A DNA stretch of 64,000 nucleotides from Coniferiporia sulphurascens. Taxonomy: Eukaryota; Basidiomycota; Agaricomycetes; Hymenochaetales; Hymenochaetaceae. A program made the position numbers and the translations under genes. The stretch is taken from NCBI GenBank assembly GCA_002794785.1, contig NBBA01000019.1:372001-436000 (forward strand). The letters run 5' to 3'. The notes below the pieces were generated by a model. It was not told the origin of the DNA. It saw only the letters and a program-made list of their open reading frames with translations, and ran no database searches. Of this stretch, positions 35,162 to 45,191 are shown piece after piece (within the stretch, counting starts at the first letter, position 1; each line of letters begins with the position of its first letter).

Positions 35162-35661
35162 TTCAGCAAGTTAAAAGTCAGGGGTTGATCGGAATGGAAA
35201 GGATAGTGTCAAAACGAGAGGACGGCCTGCCAGTTGAGAAGTAAGGGTTGACGAGCGCTGCTCGTAAAAGAGGGTGAGCCGAAAGCGCCTCGTCGAGAGG
35301 AAGGGGGGTCTGGTGAGAGGAAAGTGGGGGAGAGAACTGAAGAGTCTTGGTGAAGATGTCGGGGTCAAAAGCACTTGTATAAATACTGAAAGAACAAGGA
35401 CTCAAACGAGTTCCGCGCGGGAAGGGAAATGGAAGCCCGGCGCGTGTAGGCAAAGAACATCTCCGAGTGTGCAGCTGTTCGGGACAGAGTCAGATAGTCC
35501 AGTGAGTGGCCTGACGAGTTCCTGATGATGCCTAATCAGCACGAACGCTGCCGAGTATGATACAATCCATGATGAACTTTGTCGCGGTATGGCACGGCAG
35601 AAGCGGCCGTATATAGATAAAAGGGAGGTGCATGTGCGCGTTGCAGGTCAATTTTAGGTGT
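35162..35661. other. Intergenic, promoter side of the CBM19-like gene
   Basis: No gene is seen. The first copy of the LINE target duplication follows at 35662-35677. Confidence 0.45.
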
Positions 35662-35737
35662 AGCCAGGTGATGAGACCATCCTCCTTGTCCTCTAACCAC
35701 CACCATCTAGGTAGTCTTTACGAGCACTTTGCCCTCT

Positions 35738-38018
35738 ATGTCTGATCAACAACAACAACAACAGCAACCCCCCCGTCCCATCGACGAGACCTTTCACGCC
35801 CCCTCTGTCTCTACAAGGGGTGGAATGCGTTCCCTTCGTGGTCGGGGGACCGACGTAATGCCTCCTCCGGGAACGGTCGCTGCTCGCTCCTCCTCGTTCT
35901 CGGGGTCGATCTCGAGCGCCGCCCGTGCGCCTCCGGTACCTCCTAAAATTCTCCCCACAGTTTCCCCACTGGCGGCGGAGATTACATCTCGCCAGCCCTT
36001 TCACCCACCGTCCCGCGCCGCCTCAGTCGCGAGTGACCGAGGAACTGACCAGGTCATGGCCCAAGTCCCCCGCCCGGCTACCCCGGGCATCCCCCTCTCA
36101 GGGGCTATTTCAGGCGAAACCCTCTTTTCTGGGGGTCCAGCCAGCCCCTCCTCTCTTTTGGCCCCTGCTCCGCAGGCCCCCCAATCCACCTCAGCCTCCA
36201 TGTGGGCCCAATACATCCCCACTGGTACGGCCTCCACTCTCGATGAGCTTGCCCTCCCTACCACCCCCCCGCGGGGTGGGGGTGCGGCTCCCCGTGTAGA
36301 CGAAACCCCTCGTGGGCCGTCCCGCCCGATGTCTGCCGCCATATCGTCGCTGGACTCCGACTCAGAAATGTCGGAGGCCGGGGCCCCTGATGACCAGTCC
36401 TCTACGGCTTCTGCGCGGAAAAAGCGCAAATCCACTAGCGCCCCAATGCCACTGTCCCCCAGGGCGGTGACACTGCAGGTCCCTCACCTCCGGTTGGCCG
36501 CCACGACTGCTATGCGAGCCTCCCATGAACTCCTCGCACTAGGGAAGACGACCTCGGTGTCGGCTGCCTCTACTGCCTCCCTTCTTGGAGAGATTGCCTT
36601 CGCGGTTAACTCTCTCAACAGTGCTTTGGTCCAGGAGGATCCGCTCGCACAATCCGCCACGTCGCAGGCCTTTCGGGCGGCGGCAGGCCCCCGTTTCGGC
36701 ATAGCCCCAGGCCCTGCCCCCCCCCCTGCCCCCCCCAGTCCTCCCAGGCTGTGGTAGGCCCCCCCTCTCTTCCCTCCCTGCCACAACAGATGGTGCAGGT
36801 CATGTCTGACCTTACACGCCAAATGGCCTTCATGATGCAGCGGATGGACGCCCTCGAACGACCTCCCCCACATTCCTCGGGGGCCGGGTCCGCCCCCTCC
36901 GGAGACAGGAAAGGGAAGGGTAAAGCCAACCCAAGTACTGCCCCTCCTCCACCACAAGGACCTTCGGGCCCTTCTAACTCCACCGCCGGGTCCACCTTGC
37001 CGACACCTGTCACTCCAGGTCTTGCCGCGGGTGGGGCTACCCCCGCCACTGCCCCTGCTACTGCAGCGCCAGTGCCGACGGGGGCCCCCACTACTGCTAG
37101 CGCTGTGAAACAAGAGCCGAAGCGTGCAGTCCTCCCGGTTATCCGTACTATTACGGACCCGACCCTCGCCATCCGCTTCCATGGAGCCCCGCCCCCTGCT
37201 GAAGCGCGCCCCACCGATTCCCAGACGACCATTAACGTCAGGACTGCCCTCTCACGCTTTCCCACTGCGGCCAAATTGGTCATACGGGCTGCTCACTGGA
37301 ACGCTCGAGGCAATTGCTTCGTTACGTTCGCTCACAACACTCACGTCCCCACCATGAATAGCGTGAAGGAAGTTGTGATGGCATCCGTCCAAAGCGTCTA
37401 CCCTGCCACAGTCTCCCAACTCGTTTCTTGGGCCTGCCTCCAAATTGCCGAAGTCCCCACACGCCCTGCGCCGGGCCTCCCTGCCTTCACTGCGGCGGAT
37501 CTCCAAGCGGAGTTCCGTGCCGCCAACCCCCATCTCCTCTCACTTCCCATGACTCTAGAGCCCGACTGGACCCGGGCCTACGAACTCCTGGGCGAGGACG
37601 TCCTCTCTGCCCCCATCGCCTTCTCTTTTGAAGACCCCACGGGCTCCCGCTCTGCGAATATCCTCTCTACCCCGAGGAACCGCGTCGTCTACATGTTCGG
37701 CCGCCGTCTCAAACTCGTGGCCCGCCGTGACCTCCCTCGCCTCATGCAGTGCACGAAATGCGCCGCACTAGGCCACCTAGTCCAAAATTGCAGGAACCGC
37801 CCTTGGTCATGCCTGATATGCGCTGGCCGTCACCGTACTGACGACCACCGCATGCGTTGCCCGGGGTGTATTCGCGATGCACTACCAGCATCCTCCCCCT
37901 GCACCCACACCCCAAATGCTCGAACTGCTCCGGCGAACACCGCGCCGACTCTTCCAGCTGCCCCAAACAGCGCGGCCGTGCCCGTTCCTCTTTCGCCCCA
38001 CCCCCGGTAGATGAGTAG
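35738..38018 (+). CDS. LINE ORF1: Gag-like zinc-knuckle protein, frame slipped twice
   Basis: Coding starts at the ATG at 35738 (MSDQQQQQQQPPRP). The first part, Pro/Ser/Ala-rich, runs in frame 2 to a stop at 36755-36757. The reading continues in frame 1 through VMSDLTRQMAFMMQRMDAL and a central domain to the first knuckles CTKCAALGHLVQNC and CLICAGRHRTDDH (about 37750-37860). A third knuckle (CSNCSGEHRADSSSC, about 37917-37960) lies in frame 0, which ends at 38016-38018. Both shifts equal loss of one base and fall in C runs: C10 at 36717-36726 or C8 at 36729-36736, and C4 at 37910-37913. They may be real damage or errors in homopolymers. The protein would bind RNA and form the LINE particle. 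Confidence 0.82.
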
Positions 38019-41000
38019 TCCCTGGACGTTCATGCAACACAATGTTGCAACGTCCCGAGTGCACGTCGAAGCACTCGTCCACTCCTTCTCGTCTGCCCCC
38101 GGTGCCCCCCCTATGCCTGCGGTTATTTTATTTCAGGAGCCTCCTTGGTACCCTATCGGTACTTCCCCCTCTATGTTGGATGCGACAGGTACGCCCGTCT
38201 TCGGATTCCCCGCCATGCCCAATTTCCACGTCTTTGTGCCCCCCTCTGCGGGGCCCACCGAACTAACACGTCCGCGTGTGGTCACACTGGTTCACCAGTC
38301 TATCCCTCTGTCTCGGGTGGTGCTAGATGCTTCGCGCTCCCCATCCCGAGACATACTCACGCTAATTTTTGACACTGGCCTTGGGCCTCTTTTTGTCACT
38401 AATGTATACAATCACGATGCCAATAAAAAAGACACCATCACCTCTCTCGCTCTCCTGGAGCTCCCTCTGCGTGCACACTGGCTAGTTGCTGGGGACTTTA
38501 ATCTCCATTCTATCCACTGGGACCACGGCACCCATTCGACAAGCGACGGGCTAAAAGCTCGCCCTCTCGAACACTGGGCTGCCGCAAACGCTATGCACCT
38601 CCTGAACCAGCCGGGCTTCGATACCCGGCGCCGCCCAACTACCCAATTCACCGAATCCGTCATCGACCTCGCATGGGCTTCTCCATCTTTAGAAGACCTC
38701 GCGTTGGGCGATTCCTGGACACGGTCCTGGGATACTCCGTCCGGATCCGACCATGCGGTTATCACATGGTCCATCCCCACCTCTTCTGAGCCTTTCATCG
38801 ACCCCTTCCTCCGCCCACGGTATGACGATTCTCTCTCTACTGAATGGTTGGAAGCACTTGATGCTCCACTCTCCACCGCCTTCGCCCTCTCAGGCGCCAC
38901 GCCCCATCTCCTGGACGTCAAGGTCGCTGCTATTCACGCCGCGTTGGTCTTCGCCACTGATGCATCACACCCTCCGTCTTCTTCGAAGGCAGGGGGACAC
39001 AAGGTCAAGTGGTGGGATGCTTCCTGTCGTGCTCACATGGCTGCCTTGCGCGGAGCTACTCCGGCGGTCCGTACCACGCTCCGACGTCAGTCGGCTGGTA
39101 TTTTCCGCCGCGCTAAACGTAACTGGGCTGATTCGTTCACGGCTTCCGTCAAACCAGACAAAATCTGGCCAATGGCGAAATGGGCAATGGGCACGCGTCG
39201 TGCACCTATCCCCGCGTTAGTGTCCGGACAATCCACTGCGAACTCACCTGCGGAGAAGGCTTCTGCCTTCCGGTCTAAGTACTTTGGTACCCAACCATCC
39301 GCCGCCGCCCCATCGACATATTCTTTTGTCGGCGCCCGCCCTATGCGTAACCATCCCATCCTTATGGAAGAGTTGGACCACGCACTCAATCTCACCTCAA
39401 ATTCGAGCGCCCCGGGCATTACCGGTGTTGGCTACCAGGCCCTAAAAAGCCTGCACGCCGCCCATAGTGTTCCACTCCTCGCACTCTATAATGAATGCTT
39501 GGATGCTGGACACCACCCCCGTCCTTGGAAGGACGCAAAGGTGGTGATGCTCCGTAAACTCAATAAGAAGGACCCTACCGCGCTCAACGCATACCGCCCC
39601 ATCACCCTCGAGGAAACTATGGGAAAACTACTCGAGAAGATCATCGCTAATCGCATCCAGTTCATCGCCAATGAACTCGGCGCGCTCCCCTCTTCCCAAT
39701 ACGGTACCCGCCAAAAGTCGGGCGTACTGGATGCCACCTCTGACCTTGTAAACGAAATTGAGACAGCTTGGGCCCGACACCACGTTACTACAGCACTTGC
39801 CGTAGACGTGGCGGGTTTTTTCCCTTCCGTCCAACACTCCCGTTTACATTCCGTCCTACTCGAACTAGGGTTTCCTCCTCTCCTTATTGCTTGGGTCATG
39901 TCCTTTGTTTCAGATCGCCGGGTCGCCCTCTCCTTCGACGGCTTCACCGACACGCTGACCCCCATACCTAATATGGGGGTTCCCCAAGGCTCTCCCATCT
40001 CCCCTATACTGTCTGCACTATTCGCGACCAGCCTTCTCTCCTCGCTTCAGGCCACGGACCCTCTCGTGCTAGTCCGCGCTTACGTGGACGACCACCTCCT
40101 CACTACCTCCTCGAGCTCCATAGCGACTAACGTTGCCCGCCTCGAGAAGGCCTACCTCTCGTTCTCCGCCGCATGTCGTGCTCTCGGCCTCTCCCTGGAT
40201 GATGACAAATCTGAGCTCATCCACTGGACCCGGCGGCATGACCTTCGCGAAGACTCCCTCATACACCCTATCCACTTGCCGCGCCAGGGCCTCCCGCCCC
40301 TTCGCATAGTACCCTCCCGGCCTTTACGCTGGTTGGGTATCTTCTTCGACGCGCAACTACTGTTTACGGTACACGTCCAACGCATGTGCTTCAAAGCCAT
40401 GTCATCCCTCCACGCCCTGGAACTCCTCGGCAATACCCTCCGCGGTCTTGACCCGCTTCACCTCAGGCGTCTCTACATTGGGTGCATTCTGCCAGTCCTC
40501 CTCTGGGGTTCTCCTCTGTGGTATACTGGCAAACGGCAAAAAGGCAAATGCGACAAAATGACCTTAGTACAGTCCGCGGCGTGCCGCCGTATCCTCGGAT
40601 CATGGCGCACGTCACCACGCGGCCCCTCTGAGGTCCTCGCCTCCATTCTGCCTATCCCCCTTCGCCTAGAACGCACTAAAACTCGTGCTGCCATCCGGTA
40701 CCTTACTACCACGCACACCCTTCTACCATTACGCACTACCCGTAAAGGTGCCATCACCACTTCCTTCGTTGACCGGGTCCCCCCGGGATGCGAAAGAGTT
40801 CCCCGATACACTCGCCCTCCGTGGATTACGTTGCCTATACTACGACACGTAAGCATTGACCAGGCGATTGACCACTCCCAAGAAGCCCGAGATGCACTCA
40901 TCCAGTCGCACCATGGTCTCATTGACCGACTGAAGGACGTCCCCACTCGCCTTCTCATCTACACTGACGGTTCCCGTAAAGGAACGTCCCCGTCTTCGTA

Positions 41001-41931
41001 CGCCGGCGGCGCCGCCGGAGTCTGGTTCTATCGCGGGGAGTCAGTCCTCACCCGCGAAACTTACCTTGGTTCCTCCGTACATGCTACGGATTGCGAACTC
41101 GCCGCCCTTGCCGACGCCGTATGGCTACTGGCATACTCTTACGACTTACACCCGGATGTTACCCAGGTGGAAATCTACACCGATTGCGAAGTCGCTCTTA
41201 CGCTCATCGCAGACCCTCGTCCGGCCCCAGGCGTTAACGTCGCCCTCCTCATTCGGAAATGCCTCAAAGTCGCCAATAAGCGATTTCCTAGTGTCTTTTT
41301 TCATCTGCACTGGGTTCCTGGACATTCCGATGTGGAAGGCAATGAATTTGCTGACGTCCTCGCCTGCGGCATCGCGGACAACCCTCCTCCGGGCACCCTT
41401 CCGTTCCCGCCTACCATCCGTTTCCTCAGAGAAACTGCCTCCTCGACGGCTCTCACTCAATGGAAATCCGACTGGGCTTCTGCCTGCCGGAAATCCCGAG
41501 GGACTTCTGACGCTCACTCCATGGGTGTTACTATGAACCCCTCGACCAAACCGTCCGCCCTAATGCAGAACCTCACACTCGGTCGACGCACTAAGTGCAA
41601 AGTTTTCCGGACACTCCTAGGCCACGCCGGTTTTGGCGCGTACTTTGGACGTATACCGGGACGCGATCCCATGTGCCCCTTCTGCCACGTCCCGGAGACT
41701 CGAGCCCATCTCCTGCTCTCCTGCCCTAACACCCTCCCCGCTCGTAGAGCAGCTTGGAAGACACCTCTACCATCCACGGAAGCACAATGGTTCTCTAAGG
41801 ATGGCCTCCCAATTCTGGCCTCGTTCCTCGACTCTCACCCCGCCTTCGAGGCGGAACCCATCCTCGTCTTCGACCCGGGTGGCCCCACTGTGGTCCATAT
41901 ATCTGACCTGGGTTTTGCCACTGGCAACTAG
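38011..41931 (+). CDS. LINE ORF2: AP-endonuclease, reverse transcriptase, RNase H
   Basis: An uninterrupted frame of 1306 codons. Residues 1-250 are an endonuclease-exonuclease-phosphatase domain (MQHNVATSRVHVEALVHSF, LVAGDFNLHSIHWDHG, SDHAVITWSI). Reverse transcriptase follows, about residues 500-800 (AYRPITLEETMGKLLEKIIA, ALAVDVAGFFPSVQHSRL, MGVPQGSPISPILSALF and the catalytic RAYVDDHLL). RNase H is at about residues 980-1120 (LLIYTDGSRKG, TDCELAALADAV, IYTDCEVAL, WVPGHSDVEGNEFAD). The C-terminus has a zinc motif CPFCHVPETRAHLLLSC. All visible catalytic acids are present. The ATG overlaps the end of ORF1 in its third frame by 8 nt (ATGAGTAG), so coupled re-initiation is a plausible way to translate it. 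Confidence 0.95.
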   Translation: MSSPWTFMQHNVATSRVHVEALVHSFSSAPGAPPMPAVILFQEPPWYPIGTSPSMLDATGTPVFGFPAMPNFHVFVPPSAGPTELTRPRVVTLVHQSIPLSRVVLDASRSPSRDILTLIFDTGLGPLFVTNVYNHDANKKDTITSLALLELPLRAHWLVAGDFNLHSIHWDHGTHSTSDGLKARPLEHWAAANAMHLLNQPGFDTRRRPTTQFTESVIDLAWASPSLEDLALGDSWTRSWDTPSGSDHAVITWSIPTSSEPFIDPFLRPRYDDSLSTEWLEALDAPLSTAFALSGATPHLLDVKVAAIHAALVFATDASHPPSSSKAGGHKVKWWDASCRAHMAALRGATPAVRTTLRRQSAGIFRRAKRNWADSFTASVKPDKIWPMAKWAMGTRRAPIPALVSGQSTANSPAEKASAFRSKYFGTQPSAAAPSTYSFVGARPMRNHPILMEELDHALNLTSNSSAPGITGVGYQALKSLHAAHSVPLLALYNECLDAGHHPRPWKDAKVVMLRKLNKKDPTALNAYRPITLEETMGKLLEKIIANRIQFIANELGALPSSQYGTRQKSGVLDATSDLVNEIETAWARHHVTTALAVDVAGFFPSVQHSRLHSVLLELGFPPLLIAWVMSFVSDRRVALSFDGFTDTLTPIPNMGVPQGSPISPILSALFATSLLSSLQATDPLVLVRAYVDDHLLTTSSSSIATNVARLEKAYLSFSAACRALGLSLDDDKSELIHWTRRHDLREDSLIHPIHLPRQGLPPLRIVPSRPLRWLGIFFDAQLLFTVHVQRMCFKAMSSLHALELLGNTLRGLDPLHLRRLYIGCILPVLLWGSPLWYTGKRQKGKCDKMTLVQSAACRRILGSWRTSPRGPSEVLASILPIPLRLERTKTRAAIRYLTTTHTLLPLRTTRKGAITTSFVDRVPPGCERVPRYTRPPWITLPILRHVSIDQAIDHSQEARDALIQSHHGLIDRLKDVPTRLLIYTDGSRKGTSPSSYAGGAAGVWFYRGESVLTRETYLGSSVHATDCELAALADAVWLLAYSYDLHPDVTQVEIYTDCEVALTLIADPRPAPGVNVALLIRKCLKVANKRFPSVFFHLHWVPGHSDVEGNEFADVLACGIADNPPPGTLPFPPTIRFLRETASSTALTQWKSDWASACRKSRGTSDAHSMGVTMNPSTKPSALMQNLTLGRRTKCKVFRTLLGHAGFGAYFGRIPGRDPMCPFCHVPETRAHLLLSCPNTLPARRAAWKTPLPSTEAQWFSKDGLPILASFLDSHPAFEAEPILVFDPGGPTVVHISDLGFATGN

Positions 41932-42040
41932 GTCAGATTCCGCTATCTTCTTAATCCACTGGCTTGTCCAGCTCCCCTCTCCGCTTACGGCGTCCCATCA
42001 TGATTTATTCCTTCTATAACAATCACCTTCTCACATAATA

Positions 42041-42060
42041 CAGGGGCCTAAAGGCCCCTG
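42041..42060 (+). other. Perfect hairpin near the LINE 3' end
   Basis: CAGGGGCC, loop TAAA, GGCCCCTG: an 8-bp perfect stem about 50 bp before the poly(A). Its place suggests a 3' structure recognised by the element's own RT, as known for other LINEs. That role is inferred. Confidence 0.5.
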
Positions 42061-42139
42061 GAGCGTATTTTGTACTAGATAGTCATGACGCGCTATAGAA
42101 ATGCATTTAAAAAAAAAAAAAAAAGCCAGGTGATGAGAC

Positions 42140-42839
42140 AAGAAAATATACAATCTAAGTGCGGTGACCATGGCAACCTATAGCGCGAGGCCGTAAAGTG
42201 GTCGCGAATCCGTTACTCGCGCTGCGAACGAAGCGCTATTTTAATATAGAATGCTAATGGAAGGCAACGCGGCGCGCCCCGTTACAGTAAAAAGCGCTCG
42301 TGTTTTTTTTTCTCTCCTGGAAGAAAGTCTGAAAGCGAAAGTGCCTTTCTTCATTAAACTATTTAAAAAAATCCAGTCGGAGCTTATGTTGATCCGCGTC
42401 GAGGACTCACATTGGATCACCCACGAGCTTAGGTATGAACTTAATTGATTCCATCAAGCCTCATCCAAGATCGCATTTCGATCTTTTGATCATGATTATC
42501 GCTCTCGGGTGTGTTACCCCTTAGACGCAATCGCTTCTCTTGGTGCACAGTTGCAATCTCCAACTGTTGTTGCCCGAGGCGAACCCTGAGTCACTCGCCA
42601 GATGGCGATTCTATCCATGGAAGCGCGTAATGGTCCTTGGTATCCACCAGCAAATTTGTTGTGTGCCTGGTCATCAATAATGTCTCCAAGCGGCTTTTCA
42701 TATGTTTCCATACACATCGGTTCTGCTACCACGTCAGCAGTGATATTTATTATGACTCAGCATGGAGCAGTACCTTACAGTACGCATTTCAGCCGCACGC
42801 AATCTTTACTGTCAGGAAAAGACCCAAGTTACCCCATAT
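42140..42839. other. Intergenic, nothing firm
   Basis: A 65-codon ATG frame at 42251-42448 (+) has no known motif. A 9-bp T run lies at about 42303-42311. No gene is called. Confidence 0.4.
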
Positions 42840-44225
42840 TTAGGTAGCTGCTCGACTTAGCACGAGGGAACTTGAATGCTGTTGATCGCTATCTTCGCGC
42901 GAACATGCTTCAGAACCGAGCTCCATCAGCCGTTGATCGTCATCGGGAGATATGACGAGCTGTTCGTGCACGGGTGTGCCTGACTCCGGGCCAGCCCGAG
43001 CTATGTTGGCGACAAACGCGCCCTCGTTGCCGGTAGCAGTACTTTCCAATGTTTTCATTAGAGCACACGACGTTGACGCAACGACGGACTGAGCTACCAC
43101 GTCATCAGTCGAGACGAATTTCGAACGGCCTAGGGGGTCCTGCTGAGTGGCATTAGTAGTACTATTGGGCGTCAACAAAGCAGGTGGCGTCGCATTTCTG
43201 ATGCCCTGCGCGAGGAATCGCTGTCCTTGCGCCACCACGTCCGGGGAACGTGGTAATGAAGACATTTGGCCAATCCGCAACGACTGTAGTGGAGGTGATA
43301 ATGGCGGAGATGAGGTGTCAGTTGAGGGCGCGCCCAGCTGCACAGACGCGGAGCTAGAAGCTGAACAGAGCTCCTCGGTGGTGTTAGAGTGCTTTTGGGC
43401 GGCATATTTACTATATGGCGGCGGTGCTGTGTCCTCGAGCAGACCTGAAGAATGGCGTAGCTGCATACGTACTCCCCATTCTCCTCCGTCCATTGTGGCG
43501 ACCACGCAGTCCGTATGCGAGTTCTCATCCGGCGTGGATGGGGATTCGGGGACAGTCCGTGGCCGTACGGTTCCTGAGCCAGTACGCGTAAACAGTGCGT
43601 TTTTCTGCCGAAGCCACCTTTTCACGAAGAAGACGGTGGTCGCGATGGATACGACAAGAAAGACCATCCCTCCCACTATTCCATCAACCAAGGGCGCCAC
43701 CTTTGAGCGAGCTGATGCAGAGCTCTGGGTCGCGTCAGCATCCCGAAGCGCGTCAGACCTAGGTAGCCTCATGTTCCCCGGAGAAATTGTACTGAATAAC
43801 ATTGAGCTTGCTTCAGGACCTTTCGAGCTATGTCCCGAGGACGGGCTCAGGAATCCTGAAGTCGCTAGCGAGGCCACCTCGAGTAGAGGCAGGCCAGCCC
43901 TATTGCGGATACGATATGCTTCCGGAAACGAGAACGGCGTGTCGGAAGTCGCAGTTTCTATGCCCTGTGTCCACTCCAGGATTCCAATCAGACGGCTGAC
44001 GAGTGGAACTATTATTGAGGAGGGGCTACCGACCGGAAATCTCGAAGTATGAGGAGAGTATGGTGAGGGACTTGCGCTTGTTTCGAGTGTGCCGAATAAA
44101 AGGCAAGACGCGAAGTACGGGAATTGGTGAGTTTGTAAAGTGGGAGACGTAGGAACTGGTGTTTTTCTGCTAGTCAAGCACCCCCTTGACAGGAGGGAAG
44201 GAGGGGCAGTGGGGAGATTCGCCAT
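42840..44225 (-). CDS. Single-pass membrane protein with Ser/Thr-rich ectodomain and long tail
   Basis: One open frame of 461 codons from the ATG at 44225. The first 180 or so residues are Ser/Thr/Pro-rich. A clear membrane helix (GIVGGMVFLVVSIATTVFFV, about residues 185-205) is followed by a basic stop-transfer KRWLRQK, then a long Ser/Pro-rich tail with short acidic patches. This layout matches fungal sensor-like or receptor-like single-pass proteins, and resembles the neighbour at 45192-47528. The visible frame lacks an N-terminal signal peptide and the globular ectodomain seen there, so upstream exons may be missing. Function unknown. Confidence 0.55.
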   Translation of the reverse strand: MANLPTAPPSLLSRGCLTSRKTPVPTSPTLQTHQFPYFASCLLFGTLETSASPSPYSPHTSRFPVGSPSSIIVPLVSRLIGILEWTQGIETATSDTPFSFPEAYRIRNRAGLPLLEVASLATSGFLSPSSGHSSKGPEASSMLFSTISPGNMRLPRSDALRDADATQSSASARSKVAPLVDGIVGGMVFLVVSIATTVFFVKRWLRQKNALFTRTGSGTVRPRTVPESPSTPDENSHTDCVVATMDGGEWGVRMQLRHSSGLLEDTAPPPYSKYAAQKHSNTTEELCSASSSASVQLGAPSTDTSSPPLSPPLQSLRIGQMSSLPRSPDVVAQGQRFLAQGIRNATPPALLTPNSTTNATQQDPLGRSKFVSTDDVVAQSVVASTSCALMKTLESTATGNEGAFVANIARAGPESGTPVHEQLVISPDDDQRLMELGSEACSREDSDQQHSSSLVLSRAAT

Positions 44226-45191
44226 GAAGAAACATTATTTACCGGGATCCTTTGCGCGCTAATCATCCTTCATTTGTCTCAGGTCGCGCTGATGCGCACT
44301 CAGTTATACATCCCATCAGAGCCTGGTGGTGCGAAGCCCTCAAGTAATTCATTTATGGACTTCGTGATCTTCAAGACTTCGAGATTTTCAAGACGGACTT
44401 GTAATAAAAGGAGATTCATCCTGGCGGGTTGAAAGCTAACATTCTCACTCAGATAAGCTGGTCCACGTATAAAAAGGAAAGCAGAAGGGCAGGAACATTG
44501 CTCACTACTTCGTTGATTCGGATTCCAGCTTGAATTTCACCCGCGTATCATATATTCGGACGTTCGGACATCTCGGTTTGAATAGCTTCGGGCGTCTGTC
44601 TTGCATAGAATCAGCAGATTGTGCCGTACAAGAGGGCATATCGATTCGAAACAGCGGTAGTTTTGTATGGTCCTCAAATGCCTTGGCGTTTCAAGCAGGT
44701 CAGTAGGACGTCGCATTGAATCAACGTGTCGTTCCCATTCATTTGTCCTCGACGAGTATTCCGTTGGACGATCTTGCACAAAAACAAGTGCGCAGGAAAA
44801 GGAGCGAGGCGAAACGGGACCGATGTCAATTCAGACTATCTAAAATCTGTCGTTTCGCCGAACGAAGTCTGAATTGAGCTCCAACTACAACAAGGAAAAC
44901 TTGAACACGATTACATAAATATTACTAATATCAGGCACTTTCAATCTCGTCGGGCATCTCGGAAGATATAGCTAAAGGAATAAAAATAATGAAACCCCTA
45001 CGGTTTTACGGTGATAACGGTCAGATAGTCATATACAGAGCGCAAGTACTATCACCCCTAACGAATATGGAACTAAGACATCAAGGAACACGAAGGAGAT
45101 GTCATGCCGAGATCATACACACATGCAGAAAAAAAGTGCTATACTGTACAGCTGATACAGATGAAAGAATGGTCCATGCCAACTGTCTCTG
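44226..45191. other. Intergenic between two membrane-protein genes
   Basis: Could hold 5' exons of the gene at 42840 and the 3' end of the gene at 45192. None could be placed from motifs. Confidence 0.4.

Larger units (their letters stand above)
35678..42123 (+). mobile_element. Full-length non-LTR retrotransposon (LINE with APE, RT and RNase H)
   Basis: The element is flanked by a perfect 16-bp target duplication AGCCAGGTGATGAGAC (35662-35677 and 42124-42139) and ends in a poly(A) run at about 42108-42123. It has a 5' leader of about 60 bp, ORF1 (zinc-knuckle protein), ORF2 (endonuclease, reverse transcriptase, RNase H) and a 3' region of about 180 bp with a hairpin. The RNase H domain after RT and the three-knuckle ORF1 suggest the Tad/I-like group; the exact clade needs a tree. 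The element is C-rich, unlike the genes next to it. The perfect duplication and intact ORF2 point to a recent insertion. Confidence 0.93.

Noticed and set aside
36001..37283. Several 140-230 codon antisense frames in LINE ORF1
   Set aside because: They are shadows of a Pro/Ala-rich, C-rich coding region; no motif, and the sense strand explains the sequence.
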